Origin: Platanthera guangdongensis
Taxonomy: Eukaryota > Streptophyta > Magnoliopsida > Asparagales > Orchidaceae
Assembly: GCA_039583875.1 (NCBI GenBank)
Contig: CM077167.1
Span: forward strand, 146,957,010 to 147,021,009
Reading direction: 5' to 3'
DNA: 64,000 nt
Shown here: positions 34,816 through 46,485 of the stretch, one piece after another
Layout of the letters: each line of letters starts with the position of its first letter
How positions within the stretch are numbered: the first letter of the stretch is position 1
Made by a program: the position numbers and the translations under genes
Notes under the pieces: model-generated
Databases searched by the model: none
Told to the model about the DNA's origin: nothing
The model's input: only the letters and a program-made list of their open reading frames with translations

Positions 34816-35395
34816 AAGAAACGGACTAAAACATCGATTTGGAAAGGAGACGGATCTACTCCCAACAAGAAGCGGCACAATAGCAATGAATAATCCTTAG
34901 GAAACTCTAAAAAAACTGAGCAATAAAATTCTAGCAATTCTGAAAAATACCAAAGGATCAATGCGTCGAAGGAAACACCCGGCCTCATCCACCAATTACA
35001 ACAAAAAGAGCTCGTAAAGAAAGAGAGGAAGTCACACCAAAGTAGAGAATGTCGTTACCCAAGGTCACTCAAGACGATGTGGAGAATCTCTCTACCACGA
35101 GATCCACCAGAGACTGTGGAGTCACATTAGACGGAAAAAGGGCACATGTTCCACTGGAGTCACATCAGGCGGAGAAGCATTGTCATCGTCCACGATCGAC
35201 CGGGAGAGGGTGTCAGCGAACCCGAGCGGCGAGCGACTCTTGCACGGGGAGATTCAGAGGCAGAGTGCGGCGAAATCGAGCGGCAAACCCTAGCAGCTCC
35301 CGATTTCAGGTTGTTTGATCTCATTCTCCCTCCAATCAGAATATAAATTGTTTTACATTATAAAAAAGATTAAAACATTAAAAAAATAATATAAT
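34816..35395. other. CACTA right-end leader region
   Basis: GC-richer DNA (35040-35330) that on the minus strand contains CTAGGGTTTG, a word common in plant 5' leaders. It could be promoter or leader of the minus-strand transposase transcript. No confident gene; the plus-strand frame 35049-35318 is not recognised. Confidence 0.35.
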
Positions 35396-35399
35396 AGTA

Positions 35400-35560
35400 T
35401 TTGTTTAGCCACGTTTTCGTCAAGGCCGTGGCTAATGGTTTAGTTTTTTGCCACGAATTTATTATCCGTGGCTAATACTTAATTATTAGCTACGAAATAT
35501 GAACCGTGGATAATACTTAACTATTAGCCACGATTTTTAGTCCCTGGCCAAAAAAAGTGT
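35400..35560. repeat. CACTA sub-terminal repeats, right end
   Basis: Several copies of TTAGCCACG, TTGCCACG and CCGTGGCTAAT in both orientations, matching the words at 21150-21535. Fewer and more diverged than at the left end. Confidence 0.8.
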
Positions 35561-35589
35561 AGCCAATACTCACTTTTCTAGTAGTGTGC

Positions 35590-36204
35590 AGCGGGATAAG
35601 ATGGTGGACGAGTATGTACAGGATTTCACTCAGTTGGGTCGTTATGCGGGAACGACAATGGCCGACGATTAGGAGAGGGATAACCTCTTATACCAGGGGA
35701 TAAGGGAGAATCTAAGACAACCCTTCATTGCCATGAAGAGAGTTGGTTTCAATGAGTTGGTTGAGGCTGCCAGAATGTTGGAGAGTGATCTGGAGCGAAC
35801 CCAACATCGTAAGGGTTTCGCGCCCAAGCAAGGGGAAGGGAAGCCTTCTCAATCCCAAGGAAAGTCTGAAAGGAATAGATGGAAGAAAAAGCCACACCCA
35901 TTCAAGTCCGGTGAGAAAAGCAAATGGACGTCCGGAGGGTCTCACTCTAAGGGACCACCGACGTGCTTCAATTGGGGCAAGGTGCACCACATAGCTCATT
36001 TTTATACTCAAGGAGGAGCTGAGCAGGAGCCAAGACAAGAGCAGTATGTGCGCTCCGACCCCAGCGCCACAAAGAAAGGAAAGATGACGGAGTCTAGCGC
36101 TTCTCGGTTCCAACCGGTGCAGCCAAAGTCTTATAACCTTGGGCAATAGGAAGCGATCCGTCAACCCGATGTGGTGACAGGTATGAGAAATTTTAAATTT
36201 AACC
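35590..36204 (+). pseudogene. Gypsy-2 gag, C-terminal part
   Basis: Continues the gag cut at 21112: DKMVDEYVQDFTQLGRYAG, a TAG at 35670-35672, then IRENLRQPFIAMKRVGFNEL and a basic linker. The single zinc knuckle is damaged: the stretch CFNWGKVHHIAHFYT has Trp and Tyr where the second and fourth metal ligands (Cys) belong. A TAG follows at 36147-36149. It can no longer make a working nucleocapsid. Confidence 0.85.
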
Positions 36205-39098
36205 TTGCACTTCATACTTTCAAGACCGTTTATGTTTGATGCCTCTATTTTAGGCTTTGTGTTAGTTTCTGGTTACCCCGCTAGGGTATTGTTTGATACG
36301 GCATCGTCACACTCTTTTCTTGCGGAAAGCTATATCCAGAGAATTGGAGTTCAGTCATTCTCGGCAGATGCAGAACTGAAGGTGCGCATGCCCAATGGGT
36401 CATCCATGACCATCGGAGAAAAAGGGCGCATTTGTTGGAGGCTAGACGGAGTTGACTTCATGTTGATAGCAGCAGTCCTACCGTTGGTTAAGTTTGATGT
36501 GATATTGGGAATGGACTGGCTAGCTGAACAGCGTGCCAGTATTGACTGCCTATCCAAGGTGGTGACCCTTAGAAGCGAAGGGCAGGCAGAAGTCAAGTTT
36601 GAGGGCCTTAATGGAGTGGCATGTTCCCTGATTTCGGTTATGCAGTTGGTGCGGGCAGTTAACCAGGGGGGAGTAGCTCTTGTAACATTATTGGAGGTTC
36701 GCGTTTCCAAGTTATCACTTGGGAAAGTTCCCGTAGTGGCAAAGTTCGAGCATGTGTTTCCTAATGAACTTCATGGAGCACCACCTCGACGGGAGATTGA
36801 TTTCTCGATTGAGTTAGTGTCAGAGGCTAAGTCGGTGTCACATCCTCCGTTTAGGATGGCACCAAAAGAGTTGGACGAACCCAAGGTACAGATGCAGGAA
36901 CTGTTGGAGCAGGGGTATATCAGACTCATTTCTTCACAGTGGAGCGCGCCTGTATTGTTCGTGAAGAAGAAAGACGTTAGTATGCTGTTGTGCATATACT
37001 ACCGAAAGTTGAATAAATTATCTGTCAAGAATAAGTATCTGATTCCTCGGATAGACTACCTGTTCGACCAGTTGGTGGGGTCGGTGGTGTATTCAAAGTT
37101 GGATTTGAATTCAGGATACTATCAGTTGCGAATTCGAGATGAGGACATACCTAAGATAGTGTTTAGTACGAGGTATTGTCACTTTGAGTTCTCGGTGATG
37201 TCGTTCGGGCTGACAAATGCACCATCCGTATTTATGGACTTAATGAAACGAGTATTTCAGCAGTACTTGGACTCTTTTGTAGTGGTCTTCATTGACGATA
37301 TCTTGGTGTACTCCAAATCGGAGGTCGAGCATGAGACTCACTTGAGAGTAGTCTTCCAAGTGTTGAGAGAGAACCAGATTTATGCAAAGTTCTCGAAGTG
37401 CGAGTTCTGGCTAGAGAAGGTGGCATTTTTGGGTCATGTGATTAGTGGGGATGGGGTGGCAGTAGATCCAACAAAAGTGGAAACCATCAGAGATTGGCCG
37501 ATTTTGAGAACCGTGGCGGAAGTCCGAAGTTTTCTTGGGCTATCTGGGTACTATAGAAGGTTCGTAGAAAACTTTTCGCAGATAGCTCTACCTCTCACTT
37601 CACTAACTCGTAAGGATCAGAAGTTTGTGTGGACTCAGGAGTGCAATCAAGCGTTTGATACCCTGAAGGAAAGGATGATGACAGCTCCAATCCTAAGTCT
37701 ACCGAAACGGTCCGAAGGATTTCAAATTTTCAGTGACGCATCGGGATGCTGTTTGGGTTGCGTATTGGTGCAACATGGTGGTGTGGTATCCTTTGGGTCT
37801 AGGCAGTTGAAGCCTCATGAGAGGAATTTCCCCGTCCATGACTTGGAATTGGCAGGGGTAATTTTTGCGTTGAAATTGTGGCAGCACTATGTTTATGGTG
37901 CGAAGGTGGAGATCTTCACGGATCACAAAAGCCTGAAGTATCTCCTAGATCAGAAGGACTTGAATATGCAACATCGCAGATGGGTCGAGTTCCTTGGAGA
38001 CTAAGAAGTGGAGATTTAGTGTATGCTAGGCAAAGCCAACGTGGTGGCGGATGCCTTGAGTCGGAAATATTCTGGTCAAGGGAGTTGGATCAAAGCTCAT
38101 GATGAGCTATTGATGCGGGACTGGGATTCCCTTGGTATGGAGTGTGTAGCAAGAGGCGAGTCTAGCGTGGATCAGTTGAACTGGATTGAGATGCAGAATG
38201 ACTTGTCTGATCGTATTCGGGAAGCGACCCGTTTGGATGTGGAGTTCCAGCCATATATGGTGGAATCTCAAAAGGGCGAGAGTAGCGCCTGGGAGTTGAT
38301 AAATGGGATTTTGAGGAAGGACGGAAGGATTTGTGTACCGCAGTTCGGCAAGCTCCGTGAGGAGTTGATGTTTGAGGCTCACTTCACAAAGTACTCCATT
38401 CACCCGGGAAGTACGAAGATGTACTTGAATATGAAGAAATCCTTTTGGTGGCCTGGTTTGAAGTAGGATGTAGCTTTGTACGTGAGTCAATGCGAAACTT
38501 GTGCCTTAGTGAAGGCCGAGTGTCAGAAGTCGGGCGGGTTCCTGAAGCCTCTTCCTATTCCCGAGTGGAAATTTGATGACATCTCCATGGACTTTGTACA
38601 TGGGTTACCATGGTCACAGCAGGGTAACGACGCGATTTGGGTGATTGTGGATCGCTTGACCAAAGTGGCTCACTTCATCCCAAATCGGAAAGAGGACAGC
38701 GTGGAAAAGCTGGTAGAGTTGTATGATTGCAACATTGTGCAACTACATGGAATTCCTAAGAGTATAGTTAGTGATCGTGATGGACGTTTCACGTCCAAGG
38801 ATTGGAGGTCGGTTCAGAAGTGTCTGGGCACGAAGCTCAAGTTCAGTACGGCTTTCCATCCTCAAACTGACAGGCAAACCGAAAGGACAAACCGTACTAT
38901 GGAGGATATGTTGAGGATGTGTACTCTCGACTTCAGTAAGAAGTTTGAAGATCACCTCTTCATGGTAGAGTTCGCTTATAATAACAGTTACCAAGCAAGT
39001 ATAAAGATGGCGTCGTACGAAGCTTTGTATGGGAGGCGGTGTCGAACACCGATGTCTTGGACAGAGGCGGGAGACACCAAACTTTTGGGAAAAGAAGT
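36205..39098 (+). pseudogene. Gypsy-2 pol: protease, RT, RNase H, integrase; truncated by Copia-2
   Basis: Order along the frame: protease ([10 protein letters not shown] near residue 30, where DTGAS is expected, so the Gly is lost), reverse transcriptase (residues about 230-400, with [12 protein letters not shown] intact), RNase H ([23 protein letters not shown]), zinc-binding region, and integrase core (SMDFVHGLPW; SDRDGRF; FHPQTDRQTER). In-frame stops: TAA 38002-38004, TAG 38017-38019, TAG 38464-38466. At 39099 the integrase is cut by Copia-2; GAAGT (39094-39098) is the likely target duplication. Confidence 0.92.
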
Positions 39099-39243
39099 TG
39101 TTGGGTACATTAGTCAAATGTACCTGATTTGAAGAAGCCTCACCCAACTCAATGATATACATCATAAGGTATTTGATGTATGTTTGAGTTACTTGTGCAG
39201 GTTAAGAAAGTACTGGACTGAAGCAAAAAGTTTCTAAGTCCAT

Positions 39244-40140
39244 GTGTCGACACCCAAAGGGAAAGTGTCGATACTTAAGAAAGCTTGTGTCGACACCCAG
39301 ACAAGCAGTGTCGACACTTAGAGTCATTGTGTCGACACCTGGGATGCAGAGTCGACACCAGACAGAAAGTGTCGACACTTGGAGCTGTGTCGACACTCAG
39401 TGAAGAGAAGTGCAGACAGAAAGTGTCGACACAAGGAGCTGTGTCGACACCCCGTGAAGCTGTGTCGACACTCAGCAAAAGTCTGCAGAGTCTAAGTACA
39501 AGTGTCGACACTCAACACAATGTGTCGACACTATGCAGAAGAGTCAGCATTTGAAGTAAGTGTCGACACTCAACACAATGTGTCGACACTCAACAGAAGA
39601 GTCAACATTTGAAGTATGTGTCGACACCCAGAACAATGTGTCGACACACAGCTAAATACTCAACACTTGAAGAAAATGTCGACACATGGAGCTGTGTCGA
39701 CACTTAGCAAAGAACAGAAAGAACAACAAATTATTCTAAGTACAAGTGTCGACATTATGGGAATGTGTCGACACTCAGCTGAAGTCTCAACAACAAGAAG
39801 GTGTGTCGACACAAGGAGCTGTGTCGACACTCAGCAAGTTTCAACATAGAAGATTATGTGTTGACACCAAGAAGCAGTGTCAACACTAGACAGATTCAAC
39901 ACAAGAAGTTGTGTCGACACAAAGGAGATGTGTCGACACATAGAAGAATTCAGCAAAAGCTAGAAGAATAAGTACTTGTGTCGACACTCAATTTCAGTGT
40001 CGACACATGAAGAAGAATCTGTGTCGAGACATATAAGGATATGTGTCGACACCTTGTAGACTTGTGTCGACACTTACAAAGCATGTGTCGACACTTGGTC
40101 TATAAGTGTCGATACTTAAAGACAGAAAGTCTCGACACTT
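39244..40140 (+). repeat. GTGTCGACAC palindrome array, Copia-2 5' LTR
   Basis: About fifty palindromes or near copies ending 130 bp before the TATA box. One-base variants are often GTGTTGACAC or GTGTCAACAC, as expected from C-to-T change at a methylated CpG. Confidence 0.9.
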
Positions 40141-40271
40141 ACTGACTGTTAGAGATTTTCAAGAAGTGACTGGTTGACATGACAGCTGCCGATCCAGCCA
40201 GTCTACAGCAACTGTCAGAGATGTCAGAAGTCAGTTATGAACCGGACCAGCCGGTTACCATGAAGAAGGCC

Positions 40272-40280
40272 TATAAATAG
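40272..40280 (+). promoter_or_regulatory. TATA box, Copia-2 5' LTR
   Basis: TATAAATAG, preceded by the palindrome array and followed by the hairpin array. The same word occurs at 51314-51322 in the 3' LTR and, inverted, at 52308-52316 and 63241-63249 in the Copia-3 LTRs. Confidence 0.8.
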
Positions 40281-40689
40281 GCACCTACAGTTTACAGAAA
40301 CTGTTGTTGAGGTTGTTGATCAAATTATAACAGAGTTCAGATTATTGTTGAAGTAATCATAAAAGTGGTATACTGAGTATCAACACAAGAAGATCTGACA
40401 GTCCAACTGCAGATCTAAGAAGTTGGAGAGAGAGGGCTCCTTCCAAGAAATCAGCCTTTGGAACTAGGCTGAGAAGAAGGATTCAGATTCAGTCTGGATC
40501 TTAAGTAGCAGAGGTCAAGGAACAACTGCAGAGGATTCAGCCTTATTCAGTTCTACTCAAGAAGCTTTGAAGAAAGCTAAGTCAGGGTGAATCCAGCTGA
40601 GTTCTTCCAAGAACTCATCAAGAATCTCTCAACTCCCCTCCTTTAATTCTGAGTTGTAGAGTTATAATTTGTATTACATTTGAAACTTG

Positions 40690-40898
40690 TAGGATCCATT
40701 GGATCTGAGTGATTGTAAGCCTATATCTATAAAGGCTGAGGGTAGGGCTTGTTAGCCTGAGTGTAGGAGATTGTAATCTCTGAGTGTAAGCCTTGTATTG
40801 GCTGAGTGTAGGCCTTGATTGGATGAGTGTAGGCTTTGGGATAAAGCTGAGTTGTAAGGCTTTGCGCCTGAGGTAGGAACCAATTTGGGTTCTGAGAT
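40690..40898 (+). repeat. Tandem hairpin array, Copia-2 5' LTR
   Basis: Nine units: GGATCC/GGATC, AGCCT/AGGCT, GGGCT/AGCC, GAGATT/AATCTC, AGCCTT/TGGCT, GGCCTT/GGAT (weak), GCTTT/AAAGC, AGGC/GCCT and GAACC/GGGTTC. All are separated by GAGTGTA, GAGGGTA, GAGTTGTA or similar. Loops are mostly 2-9 bases. Located about 410 bp after the TATA box and 250 bp before the primer site. Confidence 0.78.
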
Positions 40899-41154
40899 AG
40901 TGCAGGAGTTTGGCCGAATCTAGTACACTGCTAGATAGGCGAAGGGGGAAAGTGGATGTACCCATATCCTGGGGAACCACTATAAATCACTGTGTGCTAT
41001 GCTGTGAATGTGCTGTGTATGTTTGATTATTGCTGATTGCTGAGATAAACTAGTTAGAAATCTGTGATATAACTGTTTGGCTGCCAACAAAGTTAGAAAA
41101 GGATTAGGTCACCTATTCACCCCCCCTCTAGGTGTTTAGGTACCATATCTTTCA

Positions 41155-41172
41155 AGTGGTATCAGAGGGAGG
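41155..41172 (+). other. Primer binding site, Copia-2
   Basis: AGTGGTATCAGAGGGAGG begins right after the LTR. TGGTATCAGAG pairs with the 3' end of initiator tRNA-Met. Confidence 0.88.
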
Positions 41173-41270
41173 TTCCTAAAAACAAGGACTAATAGTCTGA
41201 GGAGATCTTGTTTGGCAGATTCAGTGAAAGGCAATTCACAGATTCAAGAAATTCAAGAACATCAAGAAAC

Positions 41271-43312
41271 ATGGGTTCTTATGAGAATCACAAGGAATTG
41301 GGTTCCATGAAATTACCCATATGCAGAAAGGAGATCTTTGGGATCTGGAAAGAGAGGGTAAGGCTATTTATGGAAGCCTCTGACCCTAGAATATACATCA
41401 CAGTAAAGGAAGGGCCTTATGTGCCAATGAAGATTTCAGTATTGGATGCAAATCAGAGGACTCCAAAAGATTTCTCTGAGATGACTAAAGATGAAATTGT
41501 CCTAGCTACCATGGACAAGAGGGCACAGAACATAATAGTAAGTGCCATTGATGATGCCACTTTTCAGAACTTAATTCATTGTAAGACAGCAAAAGAGATG
41601 TGGGATACTCTCATTGTCTATATGGAAGGTTCAGAAGAAGTTAGGCAAGATAGGAAGTCCTTGCTAAATCAGGAATATGAAAGCTTTAGGCAAGGAAAGA
41701 GTGATAGCATCACTGAGTGCTATAAGAAATTTTACAGAATAGTTAATGAACTTATGTCTTATGGAAGAGAGTTCACTAACTATGAACTAAATGACAAATC
41801 TTAAGGTCCCTAACCAAATATTGGGACACCAAGATCTGTGCCATAAGAGAAATGGCTAAGTTGGGGGAAATTCCACCTCCCATACTGTTTGGCAAGCTAT
41901 TGTCATATGAGATGCAGTTAATAGTGAGAAAAGAGGAGGAGAAATCAACAAGGACTGAGCACAAAGAAAGAACTGTTGCTTTCAAGACAGAAGTTCCCAG
42001 AAAGTGCAGGAATAAGTCTTCAACTCCACCTCCAGAGGTAGTTGAATCAGAATCTGATGAGTCTATCAGCACAAAGAGTGAGAGCAGTGAAAGTGATGAA
42101 GACTTTGCTGCCTTCACTAGACATTTTCAGAAATTCCTGAGGAAGAAACAGTGGAGGTCAAGACCCTCTTCTTCAAAAGGAAAGGAAGCCTTTCATCAGG
42201 AGAAAAAGTCTTCAAAGAAAGACAGGAAGAGGACAAAGTCAAGCAAGGCAACTGGTTCAAAGATTGTTTGCTATTGCTGCAATAGACAGGGCCATGTTAT
42301 TGCAGATTGTCCAGAGAAGAGAAAGGATTCTGGTGACAGGAAAAAGACTTACTTCAAAGGGAAGAAAGAAAAGTCTTTTGTTGCTAAGAAGGAGAAGACT
42401 CTATCAGATATATCTTCTTCAGAAACTGAGTCTGAGGCTGAAGCCTACATAGGGCTGTATGCAGAAGAAGAAGAGGAAGAATTCATGCAGATCTTGGAGT
42501 CAATTTATGAACAAGAAGACAGTCATTGCCAAGGGCTAATGGCTTTGACAGACAGTGCCAAAATCCTGGAGAAGCCAGGACCCAGTCAGGTACAAAGTTT
42601 AAGTTTAAATTCAGATTCTTGTTCAAGTTCAGAATCAGATTCTTCTTCATCAAGTGATGAGAATGTATCTGAGTCTGAGGAAGATATTCATCAGCTTATA
42701 GATGAATATAAGGTGCTGTTGCAAGCCTACAAGAAATGCAAGACCCTAGCCAAAAGTCAGGCAAAGGAGATTGCTGATCTCAAGGCTGTTGCAACAGATT
42801 TTGAGAAACAATTTGATCAAAAACTGAATGAGGTAGCCAGGCTGAAACACATTACTGTGATTCAGATGAGAACTATCACCTATAAGAATGATCAAATTAA
42901 GAGACTGGAGATCAATCTTCAGAAAGAAAGAGAGCTTGTTGCTAGGTTTTCAAAACCTAAATCAGTGCTACCTTTAATTGATGAATTTGTTCATCATAAA
43001 GGCAAGGCTGGACTGGGCTTTGTTAGACCTGCAGGGACTGAGCAGTCCAAGTTTAAGTCCAAGGGCAAAGCCCCAACATTCAACAGGTCTACTGTAGATA
43101 AAACAGCAAAGGTTGTACCTAAGCAAAGGTACAACAAGTTTGAATGCTGGTGCTGTGGCAAGGTTGGCCATTTTGCAATGGACTGTTGGTACAATGCCAG
43201 TGCCAAGGTGAGTAGCAAGCTACCTGGTGGAAAGCCAGTAGGTAGCTTTGTCAAGTTACAAACTAACAAGTACCAAGGACCCAAGATTGTTTTGGGTTCT
43301 AAGGTCCATTAA
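41271..43312 (+). pseudogene. Copia-2 gag with one frameshift
   Basis: Starts ATGGGTTCTTATGAG (MGSYENHKELG). A single-base deletion near 41797-41800, seen against Copia-3, shifts the frame and gives an early stop at 41802-41804. From 41805 the rest is open in the correct frame. Zinc knuckles CCNRQGHVIADC (near 42272) and CCGKVGHFAMDC (near 43150) are intact, and acidic Ser-rich linkers lie between them. It ends with TAA at 43310-43312, in the pol frame. Confidence 0.92.
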
Positions 43313-46300
43313 TCTGTTTTGCAGGTCAGTCCAAGTGGTCATACCCCTACATGGTACTTGGACAGTGGATGTTCCAGACATATGACCGGAACTAGGGGAC
43401 TACTGAAGGACTACATTCCAATCAAAAATGGTCCTAAAGTGACCTTTGGTGGTTCTGAGAAAGGAATCATCAAAGGGTTTGGTAACATTTCTTCAAACCT
43501 TGTTACCATTACTCAAGTGGCTTATGTTAAAGGGTTGAAACACAACCTAATAAGTATAAGTCAGTTAAGTGATGTAGGGTATGACATCTCATTTGTTAAA
43601 AATGGTTGTCATATCAAGAGGTCAAGTGATCAAGAGATCATCTTGACAGGTTATAGGAAGAGAAATGTCTATTGCCTAGACATTATGATTGAGAACAATG
43701 GTTCTCCAGTTTGTCTTGTAGCTGATGAGACAGTCTCTCATTGTATCAAATGGCACAAGAGGCTAGCCCATCTTAACTACAAGACAATTAGCAAACTCTT
43801 TAGCAAAGAGTTAGTGAGGAATGGTCCTCAGGTTAAGTGTGTCAAAGATGGTATTTGCTCAGCTTGTCAAAAGGGCAAGCAGACTAAATCCACCTTTAAG
43901 AGCATAGAAAACAAAGATTCTGTAAGATGTTTGTTTCTCTTGCATTTGGATCTCTTTGGTCCAATGCCAGTTCACAGCTTAGGTAGGAAGGTCTATACCC
44001 TTGTAGTTGTAGATGACTACTCAAGATTTTCCTGGGTATTCTTCTTAAGACAGAAATCTGAAACACCTAGTGTCTTCTACAGCTTTGTCAAGCAAATTCA
44101 GAATGAACTAAATAGTACTGTGGTCAAGATTAGAAGTGACCATGGTACTGAGTTTCAATCTGAAAGCATGACAAAACTATGTGAAGACTTTGGGATATTT
44201 CAAGAATTCTCTTCACCTAGAACACCTCAGCAAAATGGCATTGCTGAAAGGAAAAATAGGACCTTGATAGAGGCTGGTAGAACCCTACTAAGTGATACAT
44301 CACTACCAGAGTATTTCTGGGCTGAAGCAGTTAACACTGCATGCCATGTTATAAATAGGGCTATCATCACTAAAGGGCTAAACAAGACCCCCTATGAAGT
44401 TGTGAAAGGCAGGAAACCAAACCTATCCTACTTCAGGATCTTTGGTTGTAAATGTTACATACTTAACAATGAGAAGTCTTACCTAACTAAGTTTGCTGCC
44501 AAGTCCCAAGATGGAATTTTTGTTGGGTACAGCAATAATAGTAAGGCTTATAGAATCTACAACTTGACTACACAAGTTGTAGAAGAATCAGTGCATGTAG
44601 TTTTTGATGAGACTAAACTTATTAATAATGAGTTGTCTAGCAATGTATGCAGCCCCACAGGTTTGACAAAGACAATGGACAAGCTGACTATAGAAGAAGT
44701 GCCTGCTGCAAGACAGCAAGGAGAAGAGAGTAGCTGTTGTCCAGGGGGTGAACTACATGTGCCAGTTGCTGAAGAAAGACAAGGAGTACAGCATGATGCA
44801 GATGCTGAAGAGGTTCAACCTGAAGTAAGGATGCCTACAGCCCACAAGCATCTTAGAGATCATCCAGTAGAGCTGATTATTGGAGATCCAAGACAAGGAG
44901 TACAAACCAGGAGTAGAAACATGAATGCTGCAATCTATTCCAGCTTTTTGTCTCAAGTTGAACCTAAAAGATTTGAAGAAGCAATACAAGATCCACAATG
45001 GACTGAAGCTATGCAAGAAGAGCTTAATCAGTTCAAGAGGTGCAAGGTTTGGGAACTGGTTCCTAAACCTAAAGACCACAATGTAATAGGAGTTAAGTGG
45101 ATCTACAGAAATAAGATGGATGAACAAGGGGTCATCATAAAGAACAAAGCAAGACTGCTTGCAAAAGGATATAGGCAAGAAGAAGGTATTGATTTTGATC
45201 AAACCTTTGCTCCAGTAGCCAGACTGGAAGGCATAAGAATGTTCTTGGCCTATGCAACCTATCAAGTATTCAAGGTATACCAAATGGATGTCAAGTCAGT
45301 ATTCCTAAATGGTAATTTGAAAGAAGAAGTCTATGTGGAGCAGCCTTCAGGTTTTGTTGATCCAACTCTACCTCATTATGTCTATAGACTTAGGAAAGCT
45401 TTATATGGGTTAAAGCAAGCCCCTAGGGCTTGGTATGAAACCCTATCTAGTTTCCTCATTGAGAACAAGTTCTCAAGGGGGAAAATAGATAAGACTCTAT
45501 TCCTTAGGGAATCTAGAGGCAATGTCATACTAGTCCAAATATATGTAGATGACATTATATTTGGGTCTACTGAAAGCAGCCTTTGCAAAAAGTTTGCAAA
45601 ACTTATGCAAGGTCAGTTTGAAATGAGTAGTATGGGAGAGCTGAAGTTTTTCTTGGGTCTCCAAGTTAAACAGACTGAGAGTGGTTTGTCCATTTGTCAG
45701 TCAAAGTTCACCCTAGAACTCATAAGGAAGTATGGTATGGATTCATCCAGTACCATGAAGACTCCTATGGGGTCAAGTATGTCTCTTAGCAAGGATGATG
45801 CAGGGAAACCTGTAGATGAAACCTTGTATAGAGGGATAGTTGGCTCCCTATTATACTTGACTGCTAGTAGACCAGACATCATGTATGCTACATGTGTTTG
45901 TGCAAGGTATCAAGCCTGCCCTAAAGAGTCTCACTTGACTGCTGTCAAGAGAATTTTGAGATATCTAAAGGGCACTCCCTATCTAGGCCTCTGGTACCCT
46001 AGGAATGGAGACTTTGATCTAACAGGTTATTCAGATGCAGACTTTGCAGGATGCAAAGAGGATAGAAAGAGCACTACTGGAACCTGTCAATTCCTAGGTG
46101 GAAGACTAATTTCATGGAGCAGCAAAAAGCAGACTAGTGTGGCTATCTACACAGCTGAGTCAGAATATGTGGCTGCAGGAAGTTGCTGTGCTCAACTTCT
46201 GTGGATTCAACATCAGCTAGAAGACTATGGATTTCAGGTAAGTAGAACTCCACTTTACTGTGATTCTACAAGTGCTATTTCAATAGCTAAAAACCTGTAT

Positions 46301-46485
46301 CACATAGTAGAACAAAACATATTGAGATTAAATATCACTTTCTTAGAGAACATGTAGAAAGAGAAGATATTTCACTTGAATATGTTAAAACAGATGAACA
46401 AGTAGCTGATATGTTTACTAAGCCATTAGAAGAAGCTAAGTTCAATAGATTCAAAATTGAACTAGGTATGATAAACTTAGACTAA
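43313..46485 (+). pseudogene. Copia-2 pol with one frameshift near its end
   Basis: The frame follows gag TAA directly and is open for over 1000 codons. It holds protease [11 protein letters not shown], pre-integrase zinc region, integrase ([28 protein letters not shown]), RT ([10 protein letters not shown] near 45545) and RNase H ([15 protein letters not shown]). A one-base deletion near 46290 (against Copia-3) moves the last 65 codons into another frame, which ends TAA 46483-46485. The early frame ends at 46357. Catalytic residues are all present. Confidence 0.93.

Larger units (their letters stand above)
21113..35586 (-). mobile_element. CACTA (En/Spm) DNA transposon with captured host exons
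   Basis: The ends are CACTACTAGAAAA (21113-21125) and its inverted copy TTTTCTAGTAGTG (35574-35586), flanked by a 3-bp target duplication TGC (21110-21112, 35587-35589). The CACTA termini and 3-bp duplication define the superfamily. Sub-terminal repeats lie at both ends. Transposase genes of TNP2 and TNPA type are on the minus strand, so the element's 5' end is at 35586. The left third carries exons copied from host genes. Size is 14.47 kb. Confidence 0.95.
5376..39098 (+). mobile_element. Gypsy-2: Ty3/gypsy element (probable Tekay/Del chromovirus), split by Copia-1 and a CACTA transposon and broken by Copia-2
   Basis: Pieces in order: 5' LTR part one (5376-6141), Copia-1, LTR part two (18894-20350), primer site, gag part one to 21109, CACTA transposon, gag part two (from 35590), protease-RT-RNase H-integrase to 39098, then Copia-2. 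Removing the insertions with their target duplications gives a collinear gypsy element whose 3' end lies right of the window. Stops and frameshifts throughout show it is old. The family assignment rests on the LTR ends, the tRNA-iMet-type primer site, long LTRs, pol order RT-RH-INT, and the chromodomain-like tail in its relative Gypsy-1. Confidence 0.88.
39099..41154 (+). repeat. Copia-2 5' LTR
   Basis: 2056 bp, TGTTGGGTACATTAG to ATATCTTTCA. It contains GTGTCGACAC palindromes (39244-40140), TATAAATAG at 40272-40280, the hairpin array (40690-40898), and near the end an inverted CACCT...AGGTG pair around CCCCCCC. Confidence 0.95.

Noticed and set aside
33822..34988. Minus-strand frames full of Cys and Val (up to 241 codons)
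   Set aside because: Translation of a (TG)n/(CA)n microsatellite.
39244..40140. CRISPR-like look: short palindromic repeats with unique spacers
   Set aside because: Spacing is irregular (15-40 bp), repeats are only 10 bp, the arrays are parts of LTRs present in every copy, and the context is a plant genome.
41208..41270. Starting Copia-2 gag at the upstream in-frame ATG at 41208
   Set aside because: The ATG at 41271 (MGSYENHKELG) matches the start in Copia-1 and Copia-3; the extra residues are leader sequence.
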